Source of the DNA: Streptomyces sp. NBC_01288 | GTDB taxonomy: Bacteria > Actinomycetota > Actinomycetes > Streptomycetales > Streptomycetaceae | Length of the DNA stretch: 64,000 nucleotides | NCBI RefSeq assembly: GCF_035982055.1 | Contig: NZ_CP108427.1 | Location: forward strand, 1,302,001-1,366,000 | Direction: 5' to 3' | In this document: piece by piece, positions 29,605 to 38,093 of the stretch | Layout: every line of letters starts with the position of its first letter | How positions within the stretch are numbered: the stretch's first letter is position 1 | The notes under the pieces: generated by a model | Seen by the model: only the letters and a program-made list of their open reading frames with translations | Told to the model about the DNA's origin: nothing | The model's database searches: none | Made by a program: the position numbers and the translations under genes

Positions 29605-30774
29605 TCAACTCGCCGTGGCGGCAAGCTGTTTGCGCCACTTCATGAACAGCCGCGGCTGGTTCATCGCGAGCACGGCGACCGGCTGCCCGGCACGCCGGTA
29701 GACGGCGAGGAAACTGCGGTCGCCGGTGGCGCCCTCCTCGACGGTCACACTGTCGGCACCGGCCGCGTGACCGGCGAACTGGATCTTCACGCCGTACTGG
29801 TCCGACCAGAAGTACGGCGGCCGCGACGCCCCCGCCTCCACCGCACCCCACGACAACAACGCGGCCACGGCAACCTCGGGCCGCTCCCGCGCCCCGGTCC
29901 AGTGCTCGACCCGCCGGTGCGAACCCGCCCGCGGGTCATACCAGTTGGCGCAGTCTCCTACGGCGACCACGCCGGCAAGGCTGGTGCGGCCGTCGGCACC
30001 GCACTTGACGCCGTTGTCGAGCTCGACGCCGGACCCCTCCAGCCATTCCACGCAGGGCCGTGCGCCGACACCGACAACGACCATGTCGGCGGGGACAGTT
30101 CGCCCGTCCTCCAGCAGCACGGCGTCGACGCGGGCCTCCCCGCTCAGCCCCTTGACCCCGACACCGCACAACAGCCGTACGCCGTGGGCCTCGTGGAGGG
30201 CGGAGACAATCGCCCCCATGGTCTCGCCGAGCGGTCCCGCGAGGGGTGTCGGTGCCGCCTCGATCACCGTCACGTCGAGTCCGAGGGCGTACGCCGTGGA
30301 GGCGACCTCGGCGCCGATGAACCCGCCGCCGATCACCACCAGCCGTCCGCCCAGGGCGAGTTCGTCGCGCAGGGCGCGGGCGTCGTCCAGGGTGCGCAGG
30401 GTGTGCACGCCGGCCAGCCCGTCCGTACCGGGCAGGTTCCGCGCCGCCGCGCCGGTCGCGACGATCACGCCGTCGGCCCGGACCTCCCGCCCGTCGTCGA
30501 GGAGCAACACCCGCTCCGCGCCGTCGACTTGGAGCCCGACGGCACGGGCACCGAGCAGCCACTCCGCGCGCAGGTCCTCGTCGTCCATCTCCAGCAGGAG
30601 ATCGTCCTCGGTGACGGTCCCGGCGAGGAACTCCTTGGACAACGGCGGCCTGTCGTACGGGCGATGGGGTTCGTCGCCGATGACGACGAGCCGTCCGTCG
30701 TAGCCCTGTTTCCGCAGCGAGCGCGCCGCCGACAGCCCGGCCAGCGAGGCGCCCACCACGGCCACGGTCCTCAC
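29605..30774 (-). CDS. FAD-dependent ferredoxin reductase
   Basis: A 389-residue pyridine-nucleotide-disulfide oxidoreductase-fold enzyme: FAD motif VGASLAGLSAARSL at the N-terminus, NAD(P) motif VVIGGGFIGAEVAS in the middle, FAD-contacting VVAVGDCANW, and the C-terminal reductase domain of oxygenase electron chains. The GTG at 30774 overlaps the stop of the Rieske ferredoxin gene by 4 bp (GTGA). It passes electrons from NAD(P)H to the ferredoxin encoded just upstream, for the Rieske oxygenase encoded downstream. Confidence 0.92.
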   Translation of the reverse strand: MRTVAVVGASLAGLSAARSLRKQGYDGRLVVIGDEPHRPYDRPPLSKEFLAGTVTEDDLLLEMDDEDLRAEWLLGARAVGLQVDGAERVLLLDDGREVRADGVIVATGAAARNLPGTDGLAGVHTLRTLDDARALRDELALGGRLVVIGGGFIGAEVASTAYALGLDVTVIEAAPTPLAGPLGETMGAIVSALHEAHGVRLLCGVGVKGLSGEARVDAVLLEDGRTVPADMVVVGVGARPCVEWLEGSGVELDNGVKCGADGRTSLAGVVAVGDCANWYDPRAGSHRRVEHWTGARERPEVAVAALLSWGAVEAGASRPPYFWSDQYGVKIQFAGHAAGADSVTVEEGATGDRSFLAVYRRAGQPVAVLAMNQPRLFMKWRKQLAATAS

Positions 30775-31133
30775 GCGGGGCCTCCGGCGAGCCGGGCCGC
30801 GACGCAGGGCGGCAGGTTCGGGGCGTCCGTGGACGGCACGACGTAGATCATGCCGTCCTGGACCAGAACCTCGTGGGTACGCACCGGGCGCTTGGCCGGC
30901 GGGGCGTCCACGGCACCCGTCCGCAGGTCGAACTTCGAAGCGTGCAGCGGGCATTCCACCTCGCGGCCCTCCAGCCAGCCGTCCGCGAGCGAGGCGTCCT
31001 GGTGGGTGCACGTGTCGTCGATGGCGAAGACCTCGCCGTCGTCGGTGTGGAACACCGAAACCGGCGGATCGATGTCGAGCCGGTAGGCCTCGCCTCGCGG
31101 CAGATCCACGAGAAGGCACGCGGGAATCATCAT
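30771..31133 (-). CDS. Rieske-type ferredoxin of the oxygenase system
   Basis: A 120-residue protein with the Rieske cluster motif CTHQDASL (residues ~42-49) and CPLHASKFD (~62-70), as in soluble dioxygenase ferredoxins. First gene of the three-component oxygenase operon. RBS GAGGTG lies just upstream of the ATG. It follows the promoter region at 31143-31177. Confidence 0.92.
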   Translation of the reverse strand: MMIPACLLVDLPRGEAYRLDIDPPVSVFHTDDGEVFAIDDTCTHQDASLADGWLEGREVECPLHASKFDLRTGAVDAPPAKRPVRTHEVLVQDGMIYVVPSTDAPNLPPCVAARLAGGPA

Positions 31134-31142
31134 GACACCTCG

Positions 31143-31177
31143 GTGCGTATAGCGAAACGGATTGCGGTAAGCGCAAC
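31143..31177 (-). promoter_or_regulatory. Promoter and predicted IclR-type operator of the Rieske operon
   Basis: In gene orientation GTTGCGCTTACCGCAAT (31177-31161) repeats the GTTGCG-N5-CGCAAC arrangement seen before the GMC gene. TATACG follows after 19 bp within GTTTCGCTATACGCAC (31158-31143). The -35-like TTGCGC is part of the repeat. Confidence 0.6.
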
Positions 31178-31239
31178 GTCAGTTTGAGGGCGGCCCCAAA
31201 CCGTTGTCAAGGCATTCAGAGGCCACGCGAACCCCTTAC

Positions 31240-31285
31240 CCAGTGTTGCTTTTCACGCAACATAGCGCGCCATCAGCAACACTGG
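31240..31285. repeat. Nested GTTGC/GCAAC inverted repeats upstream of the ferredoxin gene
   Basis: CCAGTGTTGCT (31240-31250) pairs exactly with AGCAACACTGG (31275-31285). Inside, TGTTGC (31244-31249) also pairs with GCAACA (31257-31262). It may be a terminator of the upstream mscR/MBL operon or an extra operator for the Rieske operon. Confidence 0.5.
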
Positions 31286-31292
31286 ACAGGGC

Positions 31293-31922
31293 TCAGAACC
31301 CGCGGTCGATCCACTCCGGAAGATGCGGAGCCTCGGCGCCGACGGTCGTCGTGTCCCCGTGTCCGGTGTATACGACGGTGTCCCCCGGCAGACCGAGCAG
31401 CCGGTCCCGGATGGAGTCGACGATGGTCGGGAAGTGGGAGTACGACCGCCCCGTGGCCCCCGGCCCGCCCGCGAAGAGCGTGTCCCCGCTGAAGAGGGCG
31501 TTCAGCGCGGGCACGTACAGACAGACGGCTCCGGGCGCGTGCCCGGGCGTGTGCAGCACGGTCATCTCGACCCCCGCCACCACCACGACCTGCCCGTCGG
31601 TCAGTTCACCGTCGGGTGCCCGGTCCGGGTGGGTCTGCTTCCACAGCGGCAGGTCGTCGGGGTGCAGCAGGATCGGAGCACCGGTGCGGTCGGCGAGGTC
31701 GGGCGCCGCGTCGATGTGGTCATTGTGGGCGTGGGTGCAGATGACGGCGACGAGCCGGCGGTCGCCGACCGCCTTCGCGATGGCGTCGGCATCGTGCGCG
31801 GCGTCGATGACCACGGCCTCGGTGTCGTCACCGATGATCCAGACGTTGTTGTCGACGTCCCAGGTGCCGCCGTCGAGCGTGAACTGCCCTGCGGTGACGA
31901 GGTGTTCGATACGCGCGGCCAT
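31293..31922 (-). CDS. MBL-fold hydrolase, probable S-formylmycothiol hydrolase
   Basis: A 209-residue metallo-beta-lactamase-fold protein with metal motif THAHNDHID, then HTPGHAPGAV, SGDTLF and a final GHGDTT histidine, as in glyoxalase-II-like thioesterases. Its start codon overlaps the stop of the upstream mycothiol-dependent formaldehyde dehydrogenase gene by one base. This pair is common in actinobacteria. The hydrolase would release formate and mycothiol from S-formylmycothiol; that is inferred from the pairing. Confidence 0.88.
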   Translation of the reverse strand: MAARIEHLVTAGQFTLDGGTWDVDNNVWIIGDDTEAVVIDAAHDADAIAKAVGDRRLVAVICTHAHNDHIDAAPDLADRTGAPILLHPDDLPLWKQTHPDRAPDGELTDGQVVVVAGVEMTVLHTPGHAPGAVCLYVPALNALFSGDTLFAGGPGATGRSYSHFPTIVDSIRDRLLGLPGDTVVYTGHGDTTTVGAEAPHLPEWIDRGF

Positions 31923-33007
31923 CAGAACACCACCACCGAACGCAGCACATCGCCGCCGTGCATCCGCTCGAAGGCCTTCTCGACGTCCTCCAGCGCGATG
32001 GTCTCCGTGACGAACGCGTCGAGATCCAGCCGCCCTTGGAGGTAGAGGTCGATCAGCATGGGGAAGTCGCGGGAGGGCAGGCAGTCGCCGTACCAGGACG
32101 ACTTGAGCGAACCGCCCCGCCCGAAGACGTCCAGGAGCGGGAGTTCGAGCTTCATCTCCGGGGTCGGGACACCGACGAGGACGACCGTGCCCGCCAAGTC
32201 GCGGGCGTAGAAGGCCTGTTTGTACGTCTCCGGGCGGCCGACCGCCTCGATGACGACGTCGGCACCGAAGCCGCCGGTCAACTCACGGATGGCCTCGACA
32301 GGGTCTCCGGCCTTGGAGTTGACGGTGTGCGTGGCGCCTAGCGAGCGCGCCTTCTCCAGCTTCCGGTCGTCGATGTCCACGGCGATGATCCGCGCGGCGC
32401 CGGCCAGCCGGGACCCGGCGATCGCCGCGTCACCGACCCCACCACAACCGATGACCGCGACGGTGTCACCGCGCCCGACGTTGCCGGTGTTGATGGCGGC
32501 ACCGATACCGGCCATCACGCCACAGCCCAACAGGCCTGCGGCGGCAGCCGACGCGGCCCGGTCGACCTTGGTGCACTGGCCGGCCGCGACCAGGGTCTTC
32601 TCGGCGAAGGCGCCGATGCCGAGGGCGGGAGAGAGTTCGGTGCCGTCGAGCAGGGTCATCCTCTGCTCGGCATTGTGGGTGTTGAAGCAGTACTGCGGCC
32701 GACCGCGTCGACAGGCCCGGCAATTCCCGCACACGGCACGCCAGTTGAGGATCACGAAGTCGCCGGGGGCCACATCGGTGACGCCCTCCCCCACCGACTC
32801 CACGACGCCTGCGGCCTCGTGCCCGAGCAGGAACGGGAAGTCGTCGTTGATACCGCCCTCGCGATAGTGCAGATCGGTGTGGCAGACCCCGCACGCCTCG
32901 ACCTTCACCAGCGCCTCGCCCGGCCCGGGATCGGGGACGACGATCGTCTCCAGGCTGACGGGGGCACCCTTGCCTCGCGCGACGACAGCACGGACCTGAT
33001 GCGTCAT
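31922..33007 (-). CDS. mscR: S-(hydroxymethyl)mycothiol dehydrogenase
   Basis: A 361-residue zinc alcohol dehydrogenase. The catalytic-zinc region is [14 protein letters not shown] with GHEAAG, the structural zinc site is [15 protein letters not shown], and the NAD motif is [11 protein letters not shown]. It closely fits the actinobacterial mycothiol-dependent formaldehyde dehydrogenase / S-nitrosomycothiol reductase. The ATG at 33007 has GGAGGAG upstream. Located next to a Rieske oxygenase operon, it would oxidise the formaldehyde released by demethylation, as its mycothiol adduct. Confidence 0.9.
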   Translation of the reverse strand: MTHQVRAVVARGKGAPVSLETIVVPDPGPGEALVKVEACGVCHTDLHYREGGINDDFPFLLGHEAAGVVESVGEGVTDVAPGDFVILNWRAVCGNCRACRRGRPQYCFNTHNAEQRMTLLDGTELSPALGIGAFAEKTLVAAGQCTKVDRAASAAAAGLLGCGVMAGIGAAINTGNVGRGDTVAVIGCGGVGDAAIAGSRLAGAARIIAVDIDDRKLEKARSLGATHTVNSKAGDPVEAIRELTGGFGADVVIEAVGRPETYKQAFYARDLAGTVVLVGVPTPEMKLELPLLDVFGRGGSLKSSWYGDCLPSRDFPMLIDLYLQGRLDLDAFVTETIALEDVEKAFERMHGGDVLRSVVVF

Positions 33008-33054
33008 GGCCACTCCTCCGCTGGTACTGGACCTGAGCAGAACGTTGCTCATTA

Positions 33055-33079
33055 CGGCACGCTTCGCGCGTGCCGCAAC
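33055..33079 (-). promoter_or_regulatory. Promoter and inverted repeats upstream of mscR
   Basis: CGGCACGC (33055-33062) and GCGTGCCG (33068-33075) are perfect 8-bp arms around TTCGC. In gene orientation GTTGCG-N5-CGCGAA (33079-33063) is a degenerate form of the repeat before the GMC and Rieske genes. -35-like TTGCGG and -10-like TAATGA are 18 bp apart. Either the IclR or the neighbouring TetR protein could bind. Confidence 0.5.
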
Positions 33080-33138
33080 ACAGCATCACGGAGGGCAGAA
33101 CGGGGGTCAAGGATTCGGGTCGGCGCACACCGCCGGCA

Positions 33139-33681
33139 TCACCGGCCGCCGAGCCCCCGTAGAAAGGTGTCGACGACCATGTCGGCGGCCTGGGCATCGG
33201 TGAGTTCGGGCAGTTGCTGCGAGGCCAGGTGCGTGAGCTGCGGGAGCAGTGAACTCGCCCATGCGGTCGGGACGTCGGCACGCAGGAGACCCTCGTCGGT
33301 GGCACGTTCCAAGAAGGTGTCGACCTCCCGGATCAGGACGTCACGCCGTCCGCGGATCGTCTCGTCGGCCTTCATCCGGGTGAGTTCCACGGGCCACTTG
33401 CGATTGACGCCGACGATCCCCTCGACGTACCGGTGCAGGGCGACGGCGACGGGAGCCTCGCGCAGCCGGGAGTCCTCGACGGCCCGCTCGATCGCCTCGA
33501 CCCGGGCCTCGTAGATGGCCGCCAGCAACTCCTCGCGGGAGGCGAACCGCCGGTAGACCGTGCGCCGGTCGACACCGGCCTCGGCCGCGATGGCGGCGAT
33601 GCTCGCGCCCGGATCGGCGGCGAGCATGCGCGCTCCGGTCGTCAGGACGGCTTCGAGGTTGCGTACGGCGTCGGCTCTCAC
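33139..33681 (-). CDS. TetR-family transcriptional regulator
   Basis: A 180-residue repressor with an N-terminal HTH (SIAAIAAEAGVDRRTVYRRFASREELLAAIY) and a variable helical ligand domain. The GTG at 33681 lies about 10 bp after a perfect-looking -10 (TATACT, minus strand, near 33696-33691), so the mRNA is nearly leaderless. It precedes mscR on the same strand by 131 bp, and an inverted repeat in that gap may be its operator. The ligand is unknown. Confidence 0.9.
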   Translation of the reverse strand: MRADAVRNLEAVLTTGARMLAADPGASIAAIAAEAGVDRRTVYRRFASREELLAAIYEARVEAIERAVEDSRLREAPVAVALHRYVEGIVGVNRKWPVELTRMKADETIRGRRDVLIREVDTFLERATDEGLLRADVPTAWASSLLPQLTHLASQQLPELTDAQAADMVVDTFLRGLGGR

Positions 33682-33751
33682 GCAGCGCAGTATAGCCCGC
33701 TACCACCACACGCCTGGGGTGGTGCAACAGGTAAGTGCAGCATTGAAGTGA

Positions 33752-34120
33752 CAGTTACTCACCGTCGCCGTCCTCGGCCCGGGCCTGGCCATCAGCGTCG
33801 TCGACCTGATCCTGCGCCGCAATCGCTACCGCGGCCCCGGCCTGCACGACGAGACCCCCACCAGCGCCTACTGGTACCACGGGGGCGCCAACATGGCCGG
33901 CGTCGCCGCGCAGGTCCTCGGCACCGCCGCCGCGCTGCTCTGTATCAACTCCACGGACATCCAGGGCCCCCTCGCCACCGCACTGGGCGGAGCCGACCTG
34001 TCCGCACTGGTCGGACCCATCGTCGGAGCGCTGCTGTACGCGGCACTGTTCCCACGCCTGTACCGGACCGGCCCGCACCGACGTGTGACCACCACGTCCA
34101 CCCGCAGGGTGCATACGGTC
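33752..34120 (+). pseudogene. Relic: C-terminal part of an NCS1-type nucleobase/allantoin permease
   Basis: After an in-frame stop at 33749, the frame starting LTVAVLGPGLAISVVDLILRR runs through YWYHGGANMAGVAAQVLG to GALLYAALFPRLYR. This resembles the last two or three helices of CodB/PucI-like cation symporters. The first ~350 residues are absent and no start codon fits, so it is a truncated remnant. It contains a TTA codon near its left end. The open frame beyond about 34120 is only compositional. Confidence 0.7.
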
Positions 34121-34223
34121 AGGTCCGGTCATCGTGCTGATCTCGCCATGGATCAGGTCGAACCCGTAGACCATCCCGGATTGCGGCTAGGGTTGACGGC
34201 TCACGACACGACGGGGGCTCGGG

Positions 34224-34961
34224 TTGGATCGCGGTGGGCGGCAGCGGAGCAAGGGCACCACCCCGGGTCGACCGGACGCGGTGAGCGTGACCGGCCGCCC
34301 CGCACCATCGGTGCTGCCCCTGTCGCTGCGCCCCTGGCTCGGGCCGATCGCGGTCCTCGCCGCGCTGGTGGTCGGCGCGCTCGGGGTCCTGTACTCCGGC
34401 CACAGCGAACCCGGCACGGTGGACCGCTGGATCACCCCGCCGACGGCGGACAGTGTGCGTCCGCCGTGGCGCCATGTCGCCCTGGCCCTGGACTTCCTGG
34501 GGGAACCCGCGGGGTCGGCGATGCTGATCGTGGCCGGCGTGGTGGTCTGTCTGCTGCTTCGGCGTCCCCGCGCGGCGGTGCTCGTCGTGGCCGGCGTCGG
34601 CACGACCGTGGGGGCGACCACGCTCATCAAGCATCTGGTGGGACGTACCATCCACGGCCCCGGCAACCTGTCCTACCCGAGTGGGCACACCGCCTTCGCC
34701 ACCGCGCTCGCCCTCATGGCGGCGCTGTTCGCGACGGACCGGCTCGGCCTCGGCAGGACGGCCGGTACGTCACTCGTGCTCGCGTCGGGGCTGGCGGCCG
34801 GCGCCGCCATGGGCTGGGCCGAGGTCGCCCTCGGCGCGCACTACGCGACCGACGTCCTCGGCGGCTGGTGCACCGCGCTCGCGGTGATTCCGGCGACCGC
34901 GTGGCTGGTCGACCGGATCGCCGACCGGATGGCCGACGCCGGTCGCCGGGAGCGCCGCTGA
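34224..34961 (+). CDS. PAP2 superfamily membrane phosphatase
   Basis: A 245-residue integral membrane phosphatase. It has the tripartite PAP2 signature: KHLVGRTIHGPG (with one deviation from KxxxxxxRP), PSGHT and EVALGAHYATDVLGG. Five to six hydrophobic helices surround these. It acts on lipid phosphates such as phosphatidate or undecaprenyl diphosphate. The start is uncertain: TTG 34224 is the longest frame and GTG 34281 is an alternative. A -10-like TAGGGT is at 34188-34193. It lies at the 3' side of the exopolysaccharide operon and could recycle undecaprenyl-PP, which is inference. Confidence 0.82.
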   Translation: MDRGGRQRSKGTTPGRPDAVSVTGRPAPSVLPLSLRPWLGPIAVLAALVVGALGVLYSGHSEPGTVDRWITPPTADSVRPPWRHVALALDFLGEPAGSAMLIVAGVVVCLLLRRPRAAVLVVAGVGTTVGATTLIKHLVGRTIHGPGNLSYPSGHTAFATALALMAALFATDRLGLGRTAGTSLVLASGLAAGAAMGWAEVALGAHYATDVLGGWCTALAVIPATAWLVDRIADRMADAGRRERR

Positions 34962-34973
34962 CGTCTCGTCTCG

Positions 34974-36299
34974 TCAGGCCGAGCGGCGGAACACGGGCTT
35001 CACCGGGCGCCCGGCCAGCCAGGGTGTGGGGTCGGCGGCGTCCAGTGCCTTCCGGTACACCGCACACGCCTCGGCCACCACGTCGACGGTACGGTCGATG
35101 TCCTCGTCGTCGAGGGCGCTGCTCACCACGAAGGAGGGGGCCAGCACTCCGCCCGCGAGGAGCTTGCGCAGGAACAGGGTGCGGTACTGCTGCGACGGCT
35201 GAAGGTTCTCGTCGAGGGTGGCGAAGACCAGGTTGCTGGCCCGGCCCCGGACGACGACGTGGTCACCGACGCCCATGCCGGCCGCGGCCTCGCGGACACC
35301 GGCGGCCAACCGCTCGCCGAGGGCATGCAGCCGCGCGGTGACACCCTCTTCGACGTACGTGGCCTGCACGGCCATCGCCGCCGCCAGGGAGTGCGTCTCC
35401 GCGCCGTGCGTGGTGGACAGCAGGAACACCCGGTCGCCGGAGTGACGCAGCCCGCCCCGCTCCATCAGGTCGCGGCGCCCGGCCAGCGCGGAGACGGCGA
35501 ATCCGTTGCCCAGTGCCTTGCCGAACGTGGAGAGGTCGGGGACGACGCCGTACAGGCCCTGGGCGCCCGTCTCGGACCAGCGGAAGCAGGTGATCATCTC
35601 GTCGAAGATCAGTACGCAGCCGTACCGGTCGGCCAGCTCGCGCAGTCCGGCGAGGTACCCGGGCGGCGGTTCGGTGTGGGTGGCGGGTTCGAGGATCAGG
35701 CAGGCGACCTCGTCCTGGTACCGGGTGAGCATCTGCTCCGTGGCGGCCAGGTCGCCGTAGGGGAACGACACGGTGAGTTCGTTGGTCGCCGCCGGAATTC
35801 CGGCGGACATCGGCGTGGTGCCGATGAACCAGTCGTCGACGGAGAAGAACGGGTGGTCGGAGCAGAGGGCCACCCGCGTGCGCCCGGTGGCGGCACGGGC
35901 GAGGCGTACCGCGGCTGTGGTGGCGTCGGAGCCGTTCTTCGCGAACTTCACCATCTCGGCGGTCGGCACCGTGGCCAGGAAGCGTTCCGCGGCCTCGACC
36001 TCCACGATGGACGGCCGGACGAAGTTGCTGCCGCGGTCGAGTTCCCGCCGCACCGCCTCGATCACGCGTGGGTGGGCGTGACCGAGGCTGACCGACCGCA
36101 GGCCTGAGCCGTACTCGATGTAACGGTTGCCGTCTACGTCCCACACGTGGGCACCGCTGCCGTGGCTGATGACCGGGGCCAGGTTCTCGGGGTACTGGTC
36201 GTCGCCCTTGGCGTAGGTGTGAGCGCCCCCGGGGATCATGGCGTGCAGCCGCTCGTTGGCTGTCCGCGACAGGGGCAGGTCAAGCACTTCGGTGTCCAC
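34974..36299 (-). CDS. Class III aminotransferase / glutamate-1-semialdehyde aminomutase-like
   Basis: A 441-residue PLP enzyme. Seen: KFAKNGSDATTAAVRLARAATGR (cofactor phosphate region), LIFDEMITCFRW (Asp that contacts PLP) and TFGKALGNGFAVSALAGR with the Schiff-base lysine. It resembles HemL, but HemL is encoded elsewhere in such genomes, and this copy is the last gene of the exopolysaccharide operon, 7 bp after an RmlC-like gene. It is therefore probably a transaminase that makes an amino sugar or amino-acid decoration. Confidence 0.87.
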   Translation of the reverse strand: MDTEVLDLPLSRTANERLHAMIPGGAHTYAKGDDQYPENLAPVISHGSGAHVWDVDGNRYIEYGSGLRSVSLGHAHPRVIEAVRRELDRGSNFVRPSIVEVEAAERFLATVPTAEMVKFAKNGSDATTAAVRLARAATGRTRVALCSDHPFFSVDDWFIGTTPMSAGIPAATNELTVSFPYGDLAATEQMLTRYQDEVACLILEPATHTEPPPGYLAGLRELADRYGCVLIFDEMITCFRWSETGAQGLYGVVPDLSTFGKALGNGFAVSALAGRRDLMERGGLRHSGDRVFLLSTTHGAETHSLAAAMAVQATYVEEGVTARLHALGERLAAGVREAAAGMGVGDHVVVRGRASNLVFATLDENLQPSQQYRTLFLRKLLAGGVLAPSFVVSSALDDEDIDRTVDVVAEACAVYRKALDAADPTPWLAGRPVKPVFRRSA

Positions 36300-36306
36300 G
36301 GGGACC

Positions 36307-36858
36307 TCATCTTTCTCTGTGCTTCAGGACCTCGGCGAGGCTCGGCGCCTCTCGGTCCCGTTGGGACATCAGTGCAGCCGGCAGCGGCCAGGGAATGGCG
36401 AGCTCCGGGTCGTCGAAGGCGATGGTGACGTCCTCGGTCGGATCGTGCGGGCGGTCGATCCGGTACGAGGTGTCGGCGGTGTCGGTCAGTGCCTGAAAAC
36501 CGTGCGCGCATCCCGCGGGAATGTAAAGAGTTGGTTGTGATTCGCCTGTGAGTTCAAAGGAAACCCAATGGCGGTAGGTCGGGGAATCCGGCCGCAGGTC
36601 CACGACGACGTCGAAGACCCGCCCGTACGAGCACCGCACCAACTTGGCCTCGCCCGCGCCGGATCGCAGGTGCAGGCCGCGCACCACGCCCCGGACCGAG
36701 CGGGACAGGCTGTCCTGGACGAAGGCGTCCGGGTCGAGGCCCACCGAGCGGACCACGTCGGCGTCGAAGGTGCGGCAGAAGAAGCCCCGTTCGTCGGCGT
36801 ACGGCGTCGGCTCGAAGAGGAACGCACCGGCGATCTCCGGGACTTCGGTCGCTTTCAT
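36307..36858 (-). CDS. dTDP-4-dehydrorhamnose 3,5-epimerase family protein
   Basis: A 183-residue RmlC-type cupin. Seen: FFEP-like start FLFEPTPYADERGFFCRTFD, the catalytic-histidine motif RGLHLR and the family signature YIPAGCAHGFQAL. RmlA, RmlB and RmlD are not in the window, so it may act on another NDP-4-keto sugar, for example one made from the CDP-sugar of this operon. The start overlaps the pyruvyltransferase stop (ATGA). Confidence 0.9.
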   Translation of the reverse strand: MKATEVPEIAGAFLFEPTPYADERGFFCRTFDADVVRSVGLDPDAFVQDSLSRSVRGVVRGLHLRSGAGEAKLVRCSYGRVFDVVVDLRPDSPTYRHWVSFELTGESQPTLYIPAGCAHGFQALTDTADTSYRIDRPHDPTEDVTIAFDDPELAIPWPLPAALMSQRDREAPSLAEVLKHRER

Positions 36859-38093
36859 GGAGACTCCTGGCGGGCGTGGGCGTGGGTGTGGCTGGTCGCG
36901 GGGAACACGGCCGCGGTCAACGAGCTGAACTGGTCCCGCAGTTGGCGGGCGGCGGCCAGGTTCCGCTCGGCGAGGGTCTGCCGCAGTTCGGCCGATCGCT
37001 TCTCCAGCGCCCGGAATTGCTCCAGCAACCGGTCGGCGTCGACCTCGCGCGCCGGGTGGCAGTACGCGCCGAGGCCCATCCGGTCCATGAGCGCGTCGCT
37101 CTTCGCCGCGTAGCTGAGCGCGAGCACCGGCGTTCCGGTCTTCAGCGCGCAGATCAGGTTGTGGTACCTGACTGCTACTACGGTGTCGGCGGCCGTCATC
37201 TCCTTCATCAGGTCATCCAGGGAGGTCGGTTCAGCCGCGGTGACGAGTGGTGAGTCGACCGCGTCGAGGATCGCGGCGACCACCGTGGCGTCGCAGCGGT
37301 CGCCGGTGAGCAGCCGGACCGGTCTGCCCTCCTCGACCAGCGTGCGGACGAACCGGATCGTCCCGTCGAGGTAGCGGCCGTATATCTCGTCGGCCCGGGC
37401 GCGGTCGTCGTTGCCGCCGTGGAAGTCCATGACGCCGACGCAGACCGTGCCGGGCACGTCCGAGGGCGCGTTCGCGGGCGGTGCCGGCAGGGAGAACGCG
37501 AGGTCCGGGTAGACCTCGTCGCGCGCGGTGTCCACGCCCATCGCCCCCATCGCGTCCTTGGACTGGGCGTCCCGGTACGACCGGTAGGCGGCCAGCCGCC
37601 CCGACCAGCGGACCAGGGCCCGGGTGGGCCGGTTGCGGATCTCGGCGGCGCCGACGCTGACCAGCGCGACCCGGGTGCGCGTCAGTCGGCCGCTCGCGCA
37701 GAGCAGGAACAGCGAGTACGGGAAGCCCCACGGTCGTAGCGGCAGGGTGGCCTCCAGGACGCCCATGCCCGGCACGATCACCACGTCGTGCTTCCGCACC
37801 CAGGCGGCGGTGCGGAAGATGTCGACGAACTTGCCCAGCCCCTTGGACGCGATCGAGCCCGCGCGGGACGCGGTCCGGTACTCGGCGCGGTTCCAGTGCA
37901 TCCGGGTGGCGGGGATGCCGAACCGGGCCGTCACGGCCTCGGGTCCGCCGCAGAAGGCGTCCACGACCGCGTCCGGGTGGTCGGCGCGGAGGTATCCGAG
38001 GACGGCTTCGAGCGACCCGTCGTTGCCGAGGTTGCCGGAGCCGAGCAGGCCGAACACCCCGACGCGCACCGGAAGTTGGCCCGTGGACGTCAT
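36855..38093 (-). CDS. Polysaccharide pyruvyl transferase family protein
   Basis: A 412-residue PS_pyruv_trans protein. The N-terminal GVFGLLGSGNLGNDGSLEAVLGYL, the middle VVIVPGMGVLEA, and the C-terminal VVAVRYHNLICALKTGTPVLALSY match the GT-B-like pyruvyltransferases that add ketal-linked pyruvate to sugars, giving negative charge. Start ATG 38093 overlaps the preceding glycosyltransferase stop by 4 bp. Confidence 0.88.
   Translation of the reverse strand: MTSTGQLPVRVGVFGLLGSGNLGNDGSLEAVLGYLRADHPDAVVDAFCGGPEAVTARFGIPATRMHWNRAEYRTASRAGSIASKGLGKFVDIFRTAAWVRKHDVVIVPGMGVLEATLPLRPWGFPYSLFLLCASGRLTRTRVALVSVGAAEIRNRPTRALVRWSGRLAAYRSYRDAQSKDAMGAMGVDTARDEVYPDLAFSLPAPPANAPSDVPGTVCVGVMDFHGGNDDRARADEIYGRYLDGTIRFVRTLVEEGRPVRLLTGDRCDATVVAAILDAVDSPLVTAAEPTSLDDLMKEMTAADTVVAVRYHNLICALKTGTPVLALSYAAKSDALMDRMGLGAYCHPAREVDADRLLEQFRALEKRSAELRQTLAERNLAAARQLRDQFSSLTAAVFPATSHTHAHARQESP

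Noticed and set aside
33893..35341. 482-codon plus frame extending the NCS1 relic
   Set aside because: Homology ends near 34120; the rest is antisense or out of frame to the PAP2 and aminotransferase genes.
34974..36299. HemL (tetrapyrrole synthesis)
   Set aside because: Family similarity is real, but position as last gene of a sugar operon argues for an aminotransferase or other sugar role, so no hemL symbol was given.
36307..36858. Complete dTDP-rhamnose pathway
   Set aside because: Only the RmlC-like epimerase is present. No RmlA, RmlB or RmlD was found.
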